Notes: generated by a model not told the origin, from the sequence alone. Positions 18,402 through 28,616 are shown, counted from the first letter of the stretch. The stretch: 64,000 bases of DNA from Frischella perrara (GCF_000807275.1 NZ_CP009056.1:868001-932000), one strand, 5' to 3'. Numbers and translations are program-made.

Positions 18402-18906
18402 TAAGGTTTTGGTTATTAATTTTGAAATCAAAATTAAAGTATGCAAGTTTTATTATTTCAATAAATTCATCATTATCTAATCAAATTGTAAAGCGATTAC
18501 CAGTAATGAATAAATTATAAATTGCGATATTTAACCTAGAATCCTGTTAAAGTATATTTAATGATATACATATGCATCGTTTTAAATAATTATTATTAAT
18601 TAAAGATAAGTTTCAAACTATATATTTCCTATAAACAAATGATCGCAATTATTGAAAAATTTTATTTTTTAATATTTTAATATATTTTCCTTATCAGATT
18701 GAAGATTAATAGAATTGGCTTTTAGCTGAATTATATGAAAAGAAAGAGATATATTTAGAGAAAAGCCACCTAAAAAAGTTAGGTGGCTAATGGGAAATAA
18801 AATGAAATATCTGCAGTGGCATATAGTAAGACCATGAAAGAAGTAATTAGTTCCTGAAAATTTCAAATTATTTTTTAATTGAGAAGATTTGTTGGTTATA
18901 AAAGAA
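18402..18906. other. AT-rich intergenic region between yigM and rlmC
   Basis: About 500 nt without a supported gene. It contains one strong hairpin (18764-18788). A 65-codon minus-strand frame (18669-18866) runs across that hairpin and shows no motif, so it is not called. Confidence 0.4.
18764..18788 (-). terminator. Terminator-like hairpin facing the minus strand
   Basis: AGCCACCTAA (18764-18773) and TTAGGTGGCT (18779-18788) are perfect complements; on the minus strand the stem is followed by TTTTCTC. No minus-strand gene lies to its right, so the transcript it would end is unknown. Confidence 0.5.
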
Positions 18907-20028
18907 ATGAAGTGCCATTATTATGAACAAAATAAATGCTTATCTTGTCGCTGGATAGATAAATCCTATTCGTCTCAATTACACGATAAGCAACGATGTT
19001 TAAAAGAACATCTTAATTCCTTTTCTCCATTAACTATTTTTCCGCCTATCGCTAGCAGTGATTCAGCTTTTAGAAATAAAGCTAAAATGGCAGTGCTTGG
19101 AACCGTAGAAAAACCTATTCTTGGGATTATGACTAACAATGAAGCAATTGATTTATGTGATTGTCCATTGTATACCAATACAATGAAGTTAGTGCTGAGT
19201 AAAATAAAAAACTATATTAAACAGCTACAATTAGTTCCTTATAATATAAAAAAAATGAAAGGAGAATTGAAATTTATCATCTTAACTCAAGCCGAAGATC
19301 AATTTATGCTAAGGTTCGTCTTGCGTTCTGCTAAATATCAAACCAAAATAGCTTCTTCAATTGCATTTTTACAAAACTATATACCTAATTTAGCGGTAAT
19401 TAGTATTAATATTCAACCGACTCATGCAGCAATCTTAGAGGGCAAAGAAGAGGTAATTTTAACTCGCCAAACCTATTTCCCAGTCAAACTAAATAATGTT
19501 CCATTATTTTTACATAAAGGGAGCTTTTTTCAGACAAATACGACGGTTGCTAGTCAGTTATACCTAACGGCTAGAGAATGGTTGGCAAATTTACCTATAA
19601 AATCAATATGGGATCTTTTTTGTGGAGTAGGAGGCTTCGGTTTACATTGTACAAATTCACAGAGATCATTGGTTGGTATTGAAATTAATCCTGAAGCTAT
19701 TGATTGTGCGAAATTGTCCGCAAATCATTTAGGTTTTTCGGATGTACGTTTTCAATCACTGGATGCGAGCCAGTTTGCTGTGAATCAGAATAGTGATATC
19801 CCTGATTTAATTCTAGTTAATCCACCTCGTCGCGGAATTGGTAGTACATTGATTAATTTTTTACAAACTGTTTCACCAAGATATATACTTTATTCTAGTT
19901 GTAATTTGACTAGTTTAGTATCAGATTTAAAAAGTTTGATAGGCTATAGAATGTTGTCTGTACAGCTTTTTGATATGTTTCCTCATAGTGAGCATATGGA
20001 AATTTTAGTTTTAATGGAAAAAATATAA
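18907..20028 (+). CDS. rlmC: 23S rRNA m5U747 methyltransferase RlmC
   Basis: SAM-dependent methyltransferase that makes 5-methyluridine at U747 of 23S rRNA. The N-terminal cysteines (KCHYYEQNKCLSC) form the 4Fe-4S site. The C-terminal domain has LFCGVGGFGLH (about residue 235) for SAM, ILVNPPRRGIG (about 300) and the catalytic SSCNLTSL cysteine (about 330). I start at ATG 18907, giving 373 aa (E. coli 375) with an N-terminus that matches the family; a TTG at 18889 with GAGAAG upstream would add six residues. It is 12 nt before ygeA. Confidence 0.93.
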   Translation: MKCHYYEQNKCLSCRWIDKSYSSQLHDKQRCLKEHLNSFSPLTIFPPIASSDSAFRNKAKMAVLGTVEKPILGIMTNNEAIDLCDCPLYTNTMKLVLSKIKNYIKQLQLVPYNIKKMKGELKFIILTQAEDQFMLRFVLRSAKYQTKIASSIAFLQNYIPNLAVISINIQPTHAAILEGKEEVILTRQTYFPVKLNNVPLFLHKGSFFQTNTTVASQLYLTAREWLANLPIKSIWDLFCGVGGFGLHCTNSQRSLVGIEINPEAIDCAKLSANHLGFSDVRFQSLDASQFAVNQNSDIPDLILVNPPRRGIGSTLINFLQTVSPRYILYSSCNLTSLVSDLKSLIGYRMLSVQLFDMFPHSEHMEILVLMEKI

Positions 20029-20040
20029 GGTCATAATAAT

Positions 20041-20730
20041 ATGAAAAAAATAGGCTTAATTGGTGGAATGAGTTGGGAAAGCTCGATTACTTACTATCAA
20101 ATTATTAATCAAGTAGTCAAACAGCATTTAGGTGGTTTACATTCAGCCGAATGTATTTTATACAGTGTGAATTTTCAAGAAATTGAGCATTATCAATCTA
20201 CTAATAATTGGCAAAAAAGTGCAGAAGTTCTAGCCGAAGCAGCTTTAAATTTGCAAAAAGCAGGTGCTGATTTTATTGTAATTTGTAGCAATACAATGCA
20301 TAAAGTTGTGCCATATATTAATAGTCAGATTACTATACCTATTTTGCATATTGCTGAGATGACAGTTAGGGCGTTAAATAAATATAATATTAATAAAGTG
20401 GCGCTATTAGGAACAAAATACACGATGGAACAAGAGTTTTACAAAGATATTCTGATCCAAAATGGTTTTGATATCGTGATTCCTGAAGAGCAAGATCGCC
20501 AAGTAATTAATGATGTTATTTTTAACGAATTATGTTTAGGTAAAATCAATCCTAAGTCAAAAAATATCTATTTAGATATTATAAATAGAATGTGTCAATT
20601 AGGTATTCAAGGTGTCATTTTGGGATGTACTGAAATTGGTTTATTGATAAAACAAAGTGATATTTCCATACCTTTATTTGATACTAGCTTAATTCATGCT
20701 CAAGAAGCGGCTCTTTTAGCGCTAGAATAG
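20041..20730 (+). CDS. ygeA: Aspartate/glutamate racemase family protein YgeA
   Basis: PLP-independent amino-acid racemase fold. MKKIGLIGGMSWESS at the N-terminus, GGLHSAECILYSVNF, ICSNTMHKV (about residue 83) and LGCTEIGLL (about 195) follow E. coli YgeA closely. The two catalytic cysteines of the family correspond to the cysteines in those last two motifs. YgeA has broad amino-acid racemase activity in E. coli. Length 229 aa (E. coli 230). Probably co-transcribed with rlmC. Confidence 0.9.
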   Translation: MKKIGLIGGMSWESSITYYQIINQVVKQHLGGLHSAECILYSVNFQEIEHYQSTNNWQKSAEVLAEAALNLQKAGADFIVICSNTMHKVVPYINSQITIPILHIAEMTVRALNKYNINKVALLGTKYTMEQEFYKDILIQNGFDIVIPEEQDRQVINDVIFNELCLGKINPKSKNIYLDIINRMCQLGIQGVILGCTEIGLLIKQSDISIPLFDTSLIHAQEAALLALE

Positions 20731-20960
20731 CTTAAATTATTTTGATAATTACAGAGTTTCATTTATTTAAAATTTTTTAATAATAATATAATTAGTTAAT
20801 TATGTTTAAAAGCGAAAATAATCTTTGAATTATATTAAGCCATTTCATTATTAAGTAATTTATTGTGATTAAATTATTAGTTAACCTGTTAGATTTACCA
20901 AAAGTGATAATTAAATTATGTTAATATTAGATAGCTTAATTTTAGGTAGGAAGAACAACT

Positions 20961-22520
20961 ATGATCCCTGATGTATCAAATTCATTAACATGGCTTGAAA
21001 AGCATTATACAATTTTAGATGGAATTCAGCGCGGTGTAGAACGCGAAACATTAAGGATCTTACCTGATGGTAGTTTGTCATCTATGCCTTTTCCAGCAGA
21101 GATAGGTTCTGCTTTGACACATCCGTGGATAACCACCGATTTCGCTGAACCAATGTTAGAATTTATTACTCCTGTCAATACTAATATTGATTATACATTA
21201 ACTTTTTTGCGGGATTTACATCGATATACTAATATTCAAATTCGAGATGAGTTAATGTGGCCATTAAGTATGCCTTGCTTTATTGGTAAAGAGGAGGATA
21301 TTTTATTAGCTCAATATGGTAGTTCAAATGAGGGAAGGTTAAAAACACTTTATCGTGAAGGACTAAAAAACCGTTATGGTGCGATGATGCAAATCATTTC
21401 TGGTGTGCATTACAATTTTTCGTTACCACAGGCTTTTTGGCAAGCTAAAGAAGGTATAAAAAATACCGAGGAAGGACAGGATATTATTTCCGATGGTTAT
21501 TTGAGCTTAATAAGAAATTATTATCGATTTGGATGGGTTATTCCATTTTTATTTGGTGCTTCACCTTCGATATGTCCGTCTTTTATCAAAGATCAGAAAA
21601 AACTAGCTGAATTTTCTCAACAAAATAATGGTAGTTATTTTTTACCATATGCTACATCATTACGATTAAGTGATATTGGTTATACCAATGATGCTCAAAA
21701 ACAGTTAGGTATCACTTTTAATGATTTAGAAACCTATGTTCGTGGTATTCAAAAAGCAACACACACACGCTCAGAGAAATTTAGCCAAATGGGTGTAAAA
21801 GTAGATGGTGTATATAGGCAGATTAATGATAATATCTTGCAAATAGAAAACGAATTTTATGCCCCTATTAGACCAAAACGAGTACCTAGAAAAGATGAAA
21901 CTCCATCAGAGGCATTATTACGAGGTGGTATTGAATATATTGAAGTTCGTTCTTTGGATATTAACCCGTTTTCTCCGATAGGTATTACAGAAGAACAAAT
22001 TAGATTTGTTGACCTTTTCCTAATCTGGTGTGTATTAGCCCCAGCGCCTAAAATGTCAAGCGATGAATTACAATGTGCCAAAGTGAATTGGAATCGAGTC
22101 ATATTGGAAGGTCGTAAACCAGGTCAAATCATTAGTATGGGATGTGGTGATCACCATGAACCATTGGCAAAAGTAGGACATAATCTTTTTAAAGATTTAT
22201 TGCGAGTTGCAGATGTATTAGATCACAAAGATTCACAAAAACGTTATCGTCAAGTGTGTGAGCATTTAGATGTTATGTTTGACCATCCTGAATTAACGTT
22301 ATCTGCGCGTACTTTACAAGCGATTAGTGATATGGGGACAGCCAAATTTGGTTTCGCATTAGCAAAACAATATAAACAACAACTTAATGCAGAACCGTTA
22401 CAGATTTTGACTGAAAAGGATTTTATTTGCCAACGTAATCAATCCCTAGCGAAGCAAAAATGTAAAGAAGAACAACAACAATTATCATTTGACGAGTATA
22501 TTAAGCAAATCAGTCAATAA
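20961..22520 (+). CDS. gshA: Glutamate-cysteine ligase GshA
   Basis: Joins glutamate and cysteine with ATP in the first step of glutathione synthesis. The 519-residue product matches the proteobacterial class I enzyme (518 in E. coli): [13 protein letters not shown] (about residue 22), [13 protein letters not shown] (about 59), GVHYNFSLP (about 148) and [17 protein letters not shown] (about 325). It starts after AGGTAGGAAG. It is followed 18 nt later by yafD; luxS, which follows gshA in E. coli, is not here. Confidence 0.96.
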   Translation: MIPDVSNSLTWLEKHYTILDGIQRGVERETLRILPDGSLSSMPFPAEIGSALTHPWITTDFAEPMLEFITPVNTNIDYTLTFLRDLHRYTNIQIRDELMWPLSMPCFIGKEEDILLAQYGSSNEGRLKTLYREGLKNRYGAMMQIISGVHYNFSLPQAFWQAKEGIKNTEEGQDIISDGYLSLIRNYYRFGWVIPFLFGASPSICPSFIKDQKKLAEFSQQNNGSYFLPYATSLRLSDIGYTNDAQKQLGITFNDLETYVRGIQKATHTRSEKFSQMGVKVDGVYRQINDNILQIENEFYAPIRPKRVPRKDETPSEALLRGGIEYIEVRSLDINPFSPIGITEEQIRFVDLFLIWCVLAPAPKMSSDELQCAKVNWNRVILEGRKPGQIISMGCGDHHEPLAKVGHNLFKDLLRVADVLDHKDSQKRYRQVCEHLDVMFDHPELTLSARTLQAISDMGTAKFGFALAKQYKQQLNAEPLQILTEKDFICQRNQSLAKQKCKEEQQQLSFDEYIKQISQ

Positions 22521-22538
22521 ACAACAGAGGTATATATT

Positions 22539-23336
22539 ATGCCAATTATTAAGTCCAATAAATTGTTGTTTAACGCTGATTATGTTGTTCGTTATGAGGC
22601 GGGTTGTCAAGCAAGATTGATCGAACCCGATAATATGGTGTCATCTTCCATGCCGATTACTAAATCCGATAGAGTTAGTATTCTGGTATGGAATATCTTC
22701 AAACAGAAACGATTAGATTGTATGCGTTTGTTAGAGGAGTATGCTGATAATACAACATTACTCATCTTGCAAGAGGCACAAACTACACCACAATTACTTA
22801 ATTTTATTCACAGCCATCATAAAATTGCAGATCAGGTTCCAGCTTACGCTTTTAAAGATGTTTATTCTGGTGTAATGACTATTGCAAATATAGCCCCAAT
22901 CAAATCTATTGGATTTAAAGAGAAAGAACCTTTAATACGAATACCGAAATCGGCTTTAGTCACTCAATATCAAATATTGGATCATAAACGAACGCTATTA
23001 GTAGCTAATATTCATGCTGTTAATTTTAGTTTTGGACTTAAGATATATCGTCAACAAATCAGAATTTTATTAAATCAACTTGTAAGTCATGAAGGTCCTA
23101 TCATTTTAGCGGGCGATTTTAATTCATGGAGTCGGCAGCGTTTACATTTACTTTATCGTTTAATCCGTAAGATAAACTTAAAAATGGTTAATTTTTCAAG
23201 CGATATTCGCAAGACCTTTATGGGACGTCCGCTTGACTTTGTATTTTATCGGGATTTGAAAATAGAACAGGCGAAAATCGTTCATACTAATGCTTCTGAT
23301 CATAATCCTATATTAGTTGATTTTATAATTAGTTAA
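22539..23336 (+). CDS. yafD: Endonuclease/exonuclease/phosphatase family protein YafD
   Basis: A 265-residue protein of the EEP (DNase I-like) superfamily. ILVWNIFKQKR (about residue 48), LQEAQTTP, HAVNFSFG, AGDFNSWSR (about 190) and the terminal SDHNPILVDF hold the metal and catalytic residues of the fold. Sequence and neighbourhood (convergent with mltD) match E. coli YafD, whose substrate is not settled. No signal peptide. Confidence 0.9.
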   Translation: MPIIKSNKLLFNADYVVRYEAGCQARLIEPDNMVSSSMPITKSDRVSILVWNIFKQKRLDCMRLLEEYADNTTLLILQEAQTTPQLLNFIHSHHKIADQVPAYAFKDVYSGVMTIANIAPIKSIGFKEKEPLIRIPKSALVTQYQILDHKRTLLVANIHAVNFSFGLKIYRQQIRILLNQLVSHEGPIILAGDFNSWSRQRLHLLYRLIRKINLKMVNFSSDIRKTFMGRPLDFVFYRDLKIEQAKIVHTNASDHNPILVDFIIS

Positions 23337-23397
23337 ATGATTACAGTTATCTAAAAAGCCCAATTTTGACCAACATTATGTATACTGTAATCATTTA
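23334..23397. repeat. 14-bp inverted repeat between convergent yafD and mltD
   Basis: TAAATGATTACAGT (23334-23347) and its exact complement (23384-23397), separated by 36 nt. It starts in the yafD stop codon and ends just before the mltD stop, so it may act as a shared 3' end structure. Confidence 0.6.
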
Positions 23398-23403
23398 GCA
23401 TTA

Positions 23404-24654
23404 TCACAATTTGCTATTATCAATATTGATAGTTAATTTATCGCCTGGTTTAAGCTGGTTAATTTTAGTTATCTTATTCCATTTAATAAGTTCGCTTACT
23501 TTAACATTATAATTTTTAGCAATTTTATAAAGATTATCGCCACGTTTTACAAGATAAATAATTTGACTATATCGTTGATGTTCTTTTTCATAAAAATGAA
23601 TATCTATGTCATTAATTTTAAAATATTTATTATTTGTAAATGCTGTTGCATCAAATGAGCTTGCAATAGGTCCGGTCTCTGTATTTAAATGCATTAAATC
23701 AGTTATTTTGGGTTGTATGGCATTTGATTTCTTTAATTCGATCATTAATGCATTCGCATAGACGGACGGTATAAATAAGTGATAGGAATTCCCTTTAATG
23801 ACTTTTTTCAAATAAGCTGCATTATATTCTAATAATTCATCCATCGAAATTCCCGAATATTGAGCTATTTTTTCTAAACTTACTTGTTTGTTTAAATCAA
23901 CTCTAACTAATGAGTTTTCATATTCACAAGTAGGTAGCGATAACTCATAGGTATCGCTATGCTTAATTATATCAATTAAGGCAATAAATTTAGGTACATA
24001 TTGCATAGTTTGTTTAGATAAATTTAGTGCCCAGAAATTGGTTGGTAATCCTTTGCTTTGATTCCATTTAATAGCTTTTTTTACCCGATTTTCCCCTGCA
24101 TTATAGGCAGCAAGGGTTAATAACCAATCGCCATCAAAGCGTTGGTTGAGATACTGCAATAAATTAATAGCAGTATCGGTTGACTGAATGAAATCGCGTC
24201 TTGGATCATAATAACTATTTTGTTCTAAACCATATTCTTTAGCTGTTATCGGAACTATTTGCCATAACCCCGCTGCTTTAGCATAGGATGTTGCTCGTTG
24301 ATTATAAGAACTTTCAATAAGTGGTATTAGTGCCAACTCGACCGGCATATTACGCTCTTTGAGTTGTTTTACTATGTAATAAATGTAAGGTTCAGAACGA
24401 AGTAAATTACTTTCAAAAGATTTTCGATTTTTTAATATCTTTTGTTTTTCCTGTTGAATACGTTTATTCTCAGGAATATTAATATTCAATTGATTTTGTA
24501 CATAGTACCAAGGATTTTGGATAATTAAAGAAGATGTTGTACTTAATTCAATTGTATCTTTTTTATGTGTTATAACTGGTTTTTGCTTTGTCTGTACTGA
24601 TTGACAACCAACCAATGGCAATAGTAATAAAGCAGTCGCAACAATTTTTTTCAT
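23404..24654 (-). CDS. mltD: Membrane-bound lytic murein transglycosylase D
   Basis: Outer-membrane lipoprotein that cleaves peptidoglycan to 1,6-anhydro products. The N-terminus has a signal with lipobox LVGC (Cys17). The SLT domain covers about residues 100-220, with catalytic glutamate in IPLIESSYN (Glu114), AGLWQIVP and AYNAGENRV. One clear LysM repeat lies at residues 368-411 (VKRGDNLYKIAKNYNV); an earlier one (about 255-300) is degenerate. At 416 aa it is shorter than E. coli MltD (452), consistent with reduced LysM content. Confidence 0.93.
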   Translation of the reverse strand: MKKIVATALLLLPLVGCQSVQTKQKPVITHKKDTIELSTTSSLIIQNPWYYVQNQLNINIPENKRIQQEKQKILKNRKSFESNLLRSEPYIYYIVKQLKERNMPVELALIPLIESSYNQRATSYAKAAGLWQIVPITAKEYGLEQNSYYDPRRDFIQSTDTAINLLQYLNQRFDGDWLLTLAAYNAGENRVKKAIKWNQSKGLPTNFWALNLSKQTMQYVPKFIALIDIIKHSDTYELSLPTCEYENSLVRVDLNKQVSLEKIAQYSGISMDELLEYNAAYLKKVIKGNSYHLFIPSVYANALMIELKKSNAIQPKITDLMHLNTETGPIASSFDATAFTNNKYFKINDIDIHFYEKEHQRYSQIIYLVKRGDNLYKIAKNYNVKVSELIKWNKITKINQLKPGDKLTINIDNSKL

Positions 24655-24697
24655 TAATTATTATCAAGTCTGAAAAGAAAAATGTTGCGTATTATAA

Positions 24698-25435
24698 CTA
24701 AAAATTGTCTTTTTGTGTTCTGAAAAATTTAAAAAGATCTAATGCATTTTGCATATTAAATTGTTTTTGTAAAAAAGCTTCATCACAGCGTAAAAACAAA
24801 TTTATTCGCTTTTCTTTTCCTATTGTTGAAGGAAGCGTAATTGTTTGATGTTTAATTTGCTGATAATACGCATTGATATCTTCATCATTTGGTAAAATAT
24901 GTCGTGAAAATTCTAAATTGCTAAGTGTGTATTCATGTGCAGGGCAAACTATGGTGCTGTTCGGTAGTTGTTTAAGTTTATTTAATGAATTAAACATTTG
25001 TTGATAAGTTCCTTCAAAAATTCTACCACAACCAGCAGAAAATAAGGTATCACCACAAAAGAGATAAGGTTTACAATAATAGGCAAGGTGTCCAATCGTA
25101 TGCCCAGGTACGGCAATAATCTTGATAATTTGGTTGTCTATCATGATTTCCGAATGGTCGGTTATATGATTAATAGGTAAATTGATTTCATTAGGTCCAT
25201 ATACTGGTAAATTGGGATAGTAATTTTTAAGTGCCATTACGCCATCAATATGATCCTGATGATGATGCGTTAATAGAATTGTAATAGGTATTAATTGCTT
25301 TTGGTTAAGGTAATCAATAACTGGCTGTGACTCACTAGGATCAACAATAATAACATGTTGGTTTGATGTCTCTAATAACCAAATGTAATTATCCTTTAAA
25401 GCTGGAATAATATGTAACATCATCTGTTTACCCAT
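24698..25435 (-). CDS. gloB: Hydroxyacylglutathione hydrolase (glyoxalase II) GloB
   Basis: Hydrolyses S-lactoylglutathione in methylglyoxal detoxification. The metallo-beta-lactamase metal motif reads LTHHHQDHIDG (about residue 57), with PGHTIGHLAYY and LFCGDTLFSAGCGRIFEG further on and the C-terminal NLFLRCDE for substrate binding. Three starts are possible: 25435, and the ATG pair at 25423/25420, which better match the family N-terminus (MxLxxIPAxxDNYIW). It lies between mltD and rnhA as in E. coli; yafS is missing. Confidence 0.93.
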   Translation of the reverse strand: MGKQMMLHIIPALKDNYIWLLETSNQHVIIVDPSESQPVIDYLNQKQLIPITILLTHHHQDHIDGVMALKNYYPNLPVYGPNEINLPINHITDHSEIMIDNQIIKIIAVPGHTIGHLAYYCKPYLFCGDTLFSAGCGRIFEGTYQQMFNSLNKLKQLPNSTIVCPAHEYTLSNLEFSRHILPNDEDINAYYQQIKHQTITLPSTIGKEKRINLFLRCDEAFLQKQFNMQNALDLFKFFRTQKDNF

Positions 25436-25491
25436 AAATTAATTATTTAGTCTTAAATGGCGTTATAAATGAAATATGAACGATTATAAAA

Positions 25492-25959
25492 TCAGTTATT
25501 TTCTATAAATCCTTCATCTGTTTTCGAAGGAGAATTAGCTGCTTCTTTAGCAATAACGTCACAACGTTCATTCTCCTCATGGCCAGCATGTCCTTTAACC
25601 CAATGCCAGTCAATTTGATGGACAGTGGCAACATTATCTAATCGACGCCATAAATCTGCATTTTTAACTGTTTTTTTTTGAGATGTTTTCCAACCATTTT
25701 TTTTCCAGTTAAAAATCCAAGACATAATCCCATTTCTAAGATATTGGCTGTCCGAATAGAGTGTTATATAACATTTTTCTTTCACAGCTTCTAAAGCAAC
25801 GATAGCAGCAAGTAACTCCATACGGTTATTTGTAGTTCTATAATACCCTTCAGATAATATCCGTTCGTTTTGTTTATATCTTAGAATTGCCGCATAACCA
25901 CCAGGTCCAGGATTACCCAAACATGAACCATCAGTAAAAATTTCGATTTTTTTTAGCAT
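25492..25959 (-). CDS. rnhA: Ribonuclease HI
   Basis: Degrades the RNA strand of RNA-DNA hybrids. Catalytic residues are in place: Asp10 in [15 protein letters not shown], Glu in [10 protein letters not shown] (about 48), Asp70 in LYSDSQYL and the C-terminal Asp in [11 protein letters not shown] (about 134). Length 155 aa equals E. coli. It is divergent from dnaQ over 87 nt, the arrangement conserved in enterobacteria. Confidence 0.96.
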   Translation of the reverse strand: MLKKIEIFTDGSCLGNPGPGGYAAILRYKQNERILSEGYYRTTNNRMELLAAIVALEAVKEKCYITLYSDSQYLRNGIMSWIFNWKKNGWKTSQKKTVKNADLWRRLDNVATVHQIDWHWVKGHAGHEENERCDVIAKEAANSPSKTDEGFIENN

Positions 25960-26046
25960 AATTAAAAGGAGACTTTGAAATTTATAAATAAACTGTAAAC
26001 TATATTACAGATTTAATTTTTAAAGAAAAGTAAATATCTTATCATT

Positions 26047-26814
26047 ATGAATGCTAACAAAACTTTAGTTCCAAATCGACAGATTATACTGGATACCGAA
26101 ACCACTGGTATGAATCAAAACGGTAAAAATCATTATGAAGGGCATCGAATAATTGAAATCGGCGCAGTTGAAGTAGTGAATAGACGGTTAACAGGTAACC
26201 ATTTTCATGTTTATATAAATCCGGAAAGATTGGTTGATCCTGAAGCTTTTGCCGTGCATGGTATTAGTGATGATGATCTTCGCGATAAACCTCTATTTAA
26301 AGATATCGCTAATGACTTTATCAAATTTATTGATGGAGGGGAACTAATCATCCACAATGCACCGTTTGATGTGGGATTTATGGATTATGAATTCAGAATG
26401 GCAGGCATCAATTTTGTTACCGCTTCTCATTGTATAGTCACTGATACTTTAGCAATGGCTAGGCGACTTTTCCCGGGTAAGCGCAATAACTTAGATGTAC
26501 TTTGTGAACGTTATCAAATTGATAATTCTCATCGAACATTACATGGAGCTTTGCTTGATGCGGAGATATTAGCAGAAGTTTATTTAGCCATGACGGGTGG
26601 ACAGACGCTTTTATCTTTCAACCAAGAAGAAAATAGTTCAAACAATTCAATATCAGATAAAATTGCAATGGAAAAGATTAAGCGAGATAATTTTAACCTG
26701 AAAATTATCCGTGCAAATTCATCGGAACTTGCAGAGCATGGACGATCTTTAGATAAAATAGATAAAAAGAGCGGGGGATCTATTTGGCGAAAATTAGATG
26801 ATTTATCATCATAA
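26047..26814 (+). CDS. dnaQ: DNA polymerase III epsilon subunit, proofreading exonuclease
   Basis: 3'-5' exonuclease of the replicative polymerase. The DEDDh motifs are ILDTETTG (Asp16, Glu18), HNAPFDVGFMDYE (about residue 98) and HRTLHGALLDAEILAEVY (about 162). The C-terminal tail (about 190-255) is the flexible polymerase-binding part. Length 255 aa (E. coli 243). It is divergent from rnhA and followed by tRNA-Asp, as in E. coli dnaQ-aspV. Confidence 0.95.
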   Translation: MNANKTLVPNRQIILDTETTGMNQNGKNHYEGHRIIEIGAVEVVNRRLTGNHFHVYINPERLVDPEAFAVHGISDDDLRDKPLFKDIANDFIKFIDGGELIIHNAPFDVGFMDYEFRMAGINFVTASHCIVTDTLAMARRLFPGKRNNLDVLCERYQIDNSHRTLHGALLDAEILAEVYLAMTGGQTLLSFNQEENSSNNSISDKIAMEKIKRDNFNLKIIRANSSELAEHGRSLDKIDKKSGGSIWRKLDDLSS

Positions 26815-26953
26815 TGCTGAATTAACACTCAATCAATCGTTGCGAGTTAAATTTCTATTGACGACCGACATGTAAATGATTAATATGCGCTTACTTTATC
26901 AAGCCGATTGCATAAAGTACATTTAGATAGTTTATATCGAATGTAATATAAGC

Positions 26954-27030
26954 GGAGCGGTAGTTCAGTTGGTTAGAATACCTGCCTGTCACGCAGGGGG
27001 TCGCGGGTTCGAGCCCCGTCCGTTCCGCCA
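26954..27030 (+). tRNA. tRNA-Asp (anticodon GTC)
   Basis: 77-nt cloverleaf with encoded CCA. Acceptor GGAGCGG pairs with CCGTTCC, D-arm TAGTTCAGTTGG, anticodon loop CTGTCAC giving GTC, and T-arm GGGTTCGAGCCCC. It follows dnaQ as aspV does in E. coli. A decayed integrase gene starts 50 nt downstream, so this tRNA was probably a phage attachment site. Confidence 0.97.
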
Positions 27031-27079
27031 AATCTTAAAGAATATCAATTAATTAAAGCACTCCACGAAAGTGCTTTTT

Positions 27080-27745
27080 TTATTGCAAAAATCTTTGTGT
27101 CAAATTTGTGACACTTTCTGATAATGCATTTTCTGACGCTACTAACAAATGCCGTGATGACAAATGCGCATAAGGTCTTACAGTATCCGCTTTGCTCCAA
27201 ACTCCAAGATCTTGTAAATGTAAAGCGTGCGGGTGTGTGCCATTCATAGAATACCTACTAGCCCAAACGTGCCTCAAATCATGGAATCTTAAATCACTAA
27301 GTCCAGCACGTTTGCGTGCATTTCGCCATGCTTTGGAGTTTGCACGTTTTATCGGATTTCCTTTATAACTAAAAACATGAATGGGGTGCTTGCCTTTTAA
27401 ATTTTCCAAAACATACAAAGCAACACTATTTAAAGGTATGCCGATCCCTTTTGTTTTTACTTTAGCGCTTCCGATATTAACCCAAGCGTGACGATTTTTT
27501 AAATCTACATTTCCCATAAAAAACCAGTTATATTACTCATTCGTAACCCTGTTGCTAATGCAAAAAGTACGATGGGTATCAAATGATCGGACAACGCATC
27601 AACAAGTCTTTTTTCTTGTGCGTGCAATAACATAACTTGTCTTGGTGGTGGTTCTGGTAACATTTTTATAGCAGGTACTTTATCAAGCATATCATGCTCA
27701 TATGCATAAAGGCGTTTCTTAAAGAATTTAAATGGATTTGCGGTA
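27080..27745 (-). pseudogene. Tyrosine-family phage integrase, frameshifted and 5'-truncated
   Basis: Two overlapping minus-strand frames together encode the C-terminal catalytic half of a tyrosine recombinase. The upstream piece (to about 27505) ends ATGLRMSNITGFLWEM and includes the first catalytic Arg. The downstream piece (27517-27080) continues NVDLKNRHAWV and holds the HDLRH motif and the catalytic Tyr in RPYAHLSSRHL. Restoring one A in the GGGAAATG tract near 27512 would join the frames. Residues resembling family sequence are seen back to about 27745; the N-terminal DNA-binding domain is gone. The position beside tRNA-Asp fits integration there. Confidence 0.85.
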
Positions 27746-27932
27746 AATGTTCTTGTTCGTGTTGGTAATAGTGGATTTACGAAAGAGGAGGCAAAGGAAT
27801 TAGGTCATGTAATAAGGGAACCGTCTTATTCATAATAGATAATAACATGCGACAAACGGTAAACTAAATCGTCGTTGATTTAACCGCTAAAATTTCATAC
27901 CATTACCAAAATTTAATTATTAAGGAAATAGT

Positions 27933-28616
27933 ATGAAAAGAATAATCCTTTTAAGTTTATTTGGCTTGGTTTTATCTGCTTGTAACACTATGAAGTATAA
28001 TTATGTAGCTGAAACAAAACAAATAAGTTATCCCGATTTGAATGTTGTTACAAAAACATTTATTGGCGATGATATGGTTAGACAGGGTACAGCTGCGTTA
28101 AAAGATGTTATTCATTTTCCTCAAACTACAGTTGTTAGCAGGGGGGTGGATTTTACTATTCCTGCTGGAGAATACTCAAAAGTAGGTGAAGATCAAAAGT
28201 ATCTGTTTTTTGGTTTAAATGAGTTAAATTCTGGTCTAACAGTGAGAAAATCAACCTTTGCTGATATACCTGCTGGGATTAGAACTAATAAAAAAGATAA
28301 TGAGTTATGTATTGTTACTATTAGTGGTGGTTCTTTATGTAATAGTGATGCTTCATTTTTTTACCAAAAGAAAAATGTAACTTATCAAAACTCGTTCCAG
28401 CAGATACTAATCTATAACGGTAAAGTAGGAAATAAGATTAACATCGGGTATAAAGAATTTAATAATGATTTTGTTCGCCCTGCATTTTCAAATAATGTCG
28501 AATATGACTTATCAGAATCAAAAACTATAAGATATAAAGGTGCAGAATTAGAAATAATAAAAGCAACTAATCAATTCATTGAATATAAAGTATATAGTAA
28601 TTTCAATCTGAGATAA
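27933..28616 (+). CDS. Putative lipoprotein of unknown function
   Basis: A 227-residue product with an N-terminal signal ending in lipobox LSAC (Cys16), so it should be acylated and anchored in the envelope. The rest is rich in beta-type residues with repeated aromatic and polar positions and contains two further cysteines (about residues 124 and 131) that could form a disulphide. I recognise no family. A ribosome site (AAGGAAA) precedes the ATG and a terminator follows. It lies inside the prophage remnant, so it may be a phage-carried (moron) gene; this is inference from position only. Confidence 0.65.
   Translation: MKRIILLSLFGLVLSACNTMKYNYVAETKQISYPDLNVVTKTFIGDDMVRQGTAALKDVIHFPQTTVVSRGVDFTIPAGEYSKVGEDQKYLFFGLNELNSGLTVRKSTFADIPAGIRTNKKDNELCIVTISGGSLCNSDASFFYQKKNVTYQNSFQQILIYNGKVGNKINIGYKEFNNDFVRPAFSNNVEYDLSESKTIRYKGAELEIIKATNQFIEYKVYSNFNLR

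Noticed and set aside
18669-18866. 65-codon minus-strand frame between yigM and rlmC
   Set aside because: Runs through a strong hairpin, no ribosome site, no motif.
27700-27832. Plus-strand frame reading VNVLVRVGNSGFTKEEAKELG and ending at 27832
   Set aside because: It reads like protein but is under 40 codons, has no start or ribosome site and opposes the integrase remnant; at most a relic.
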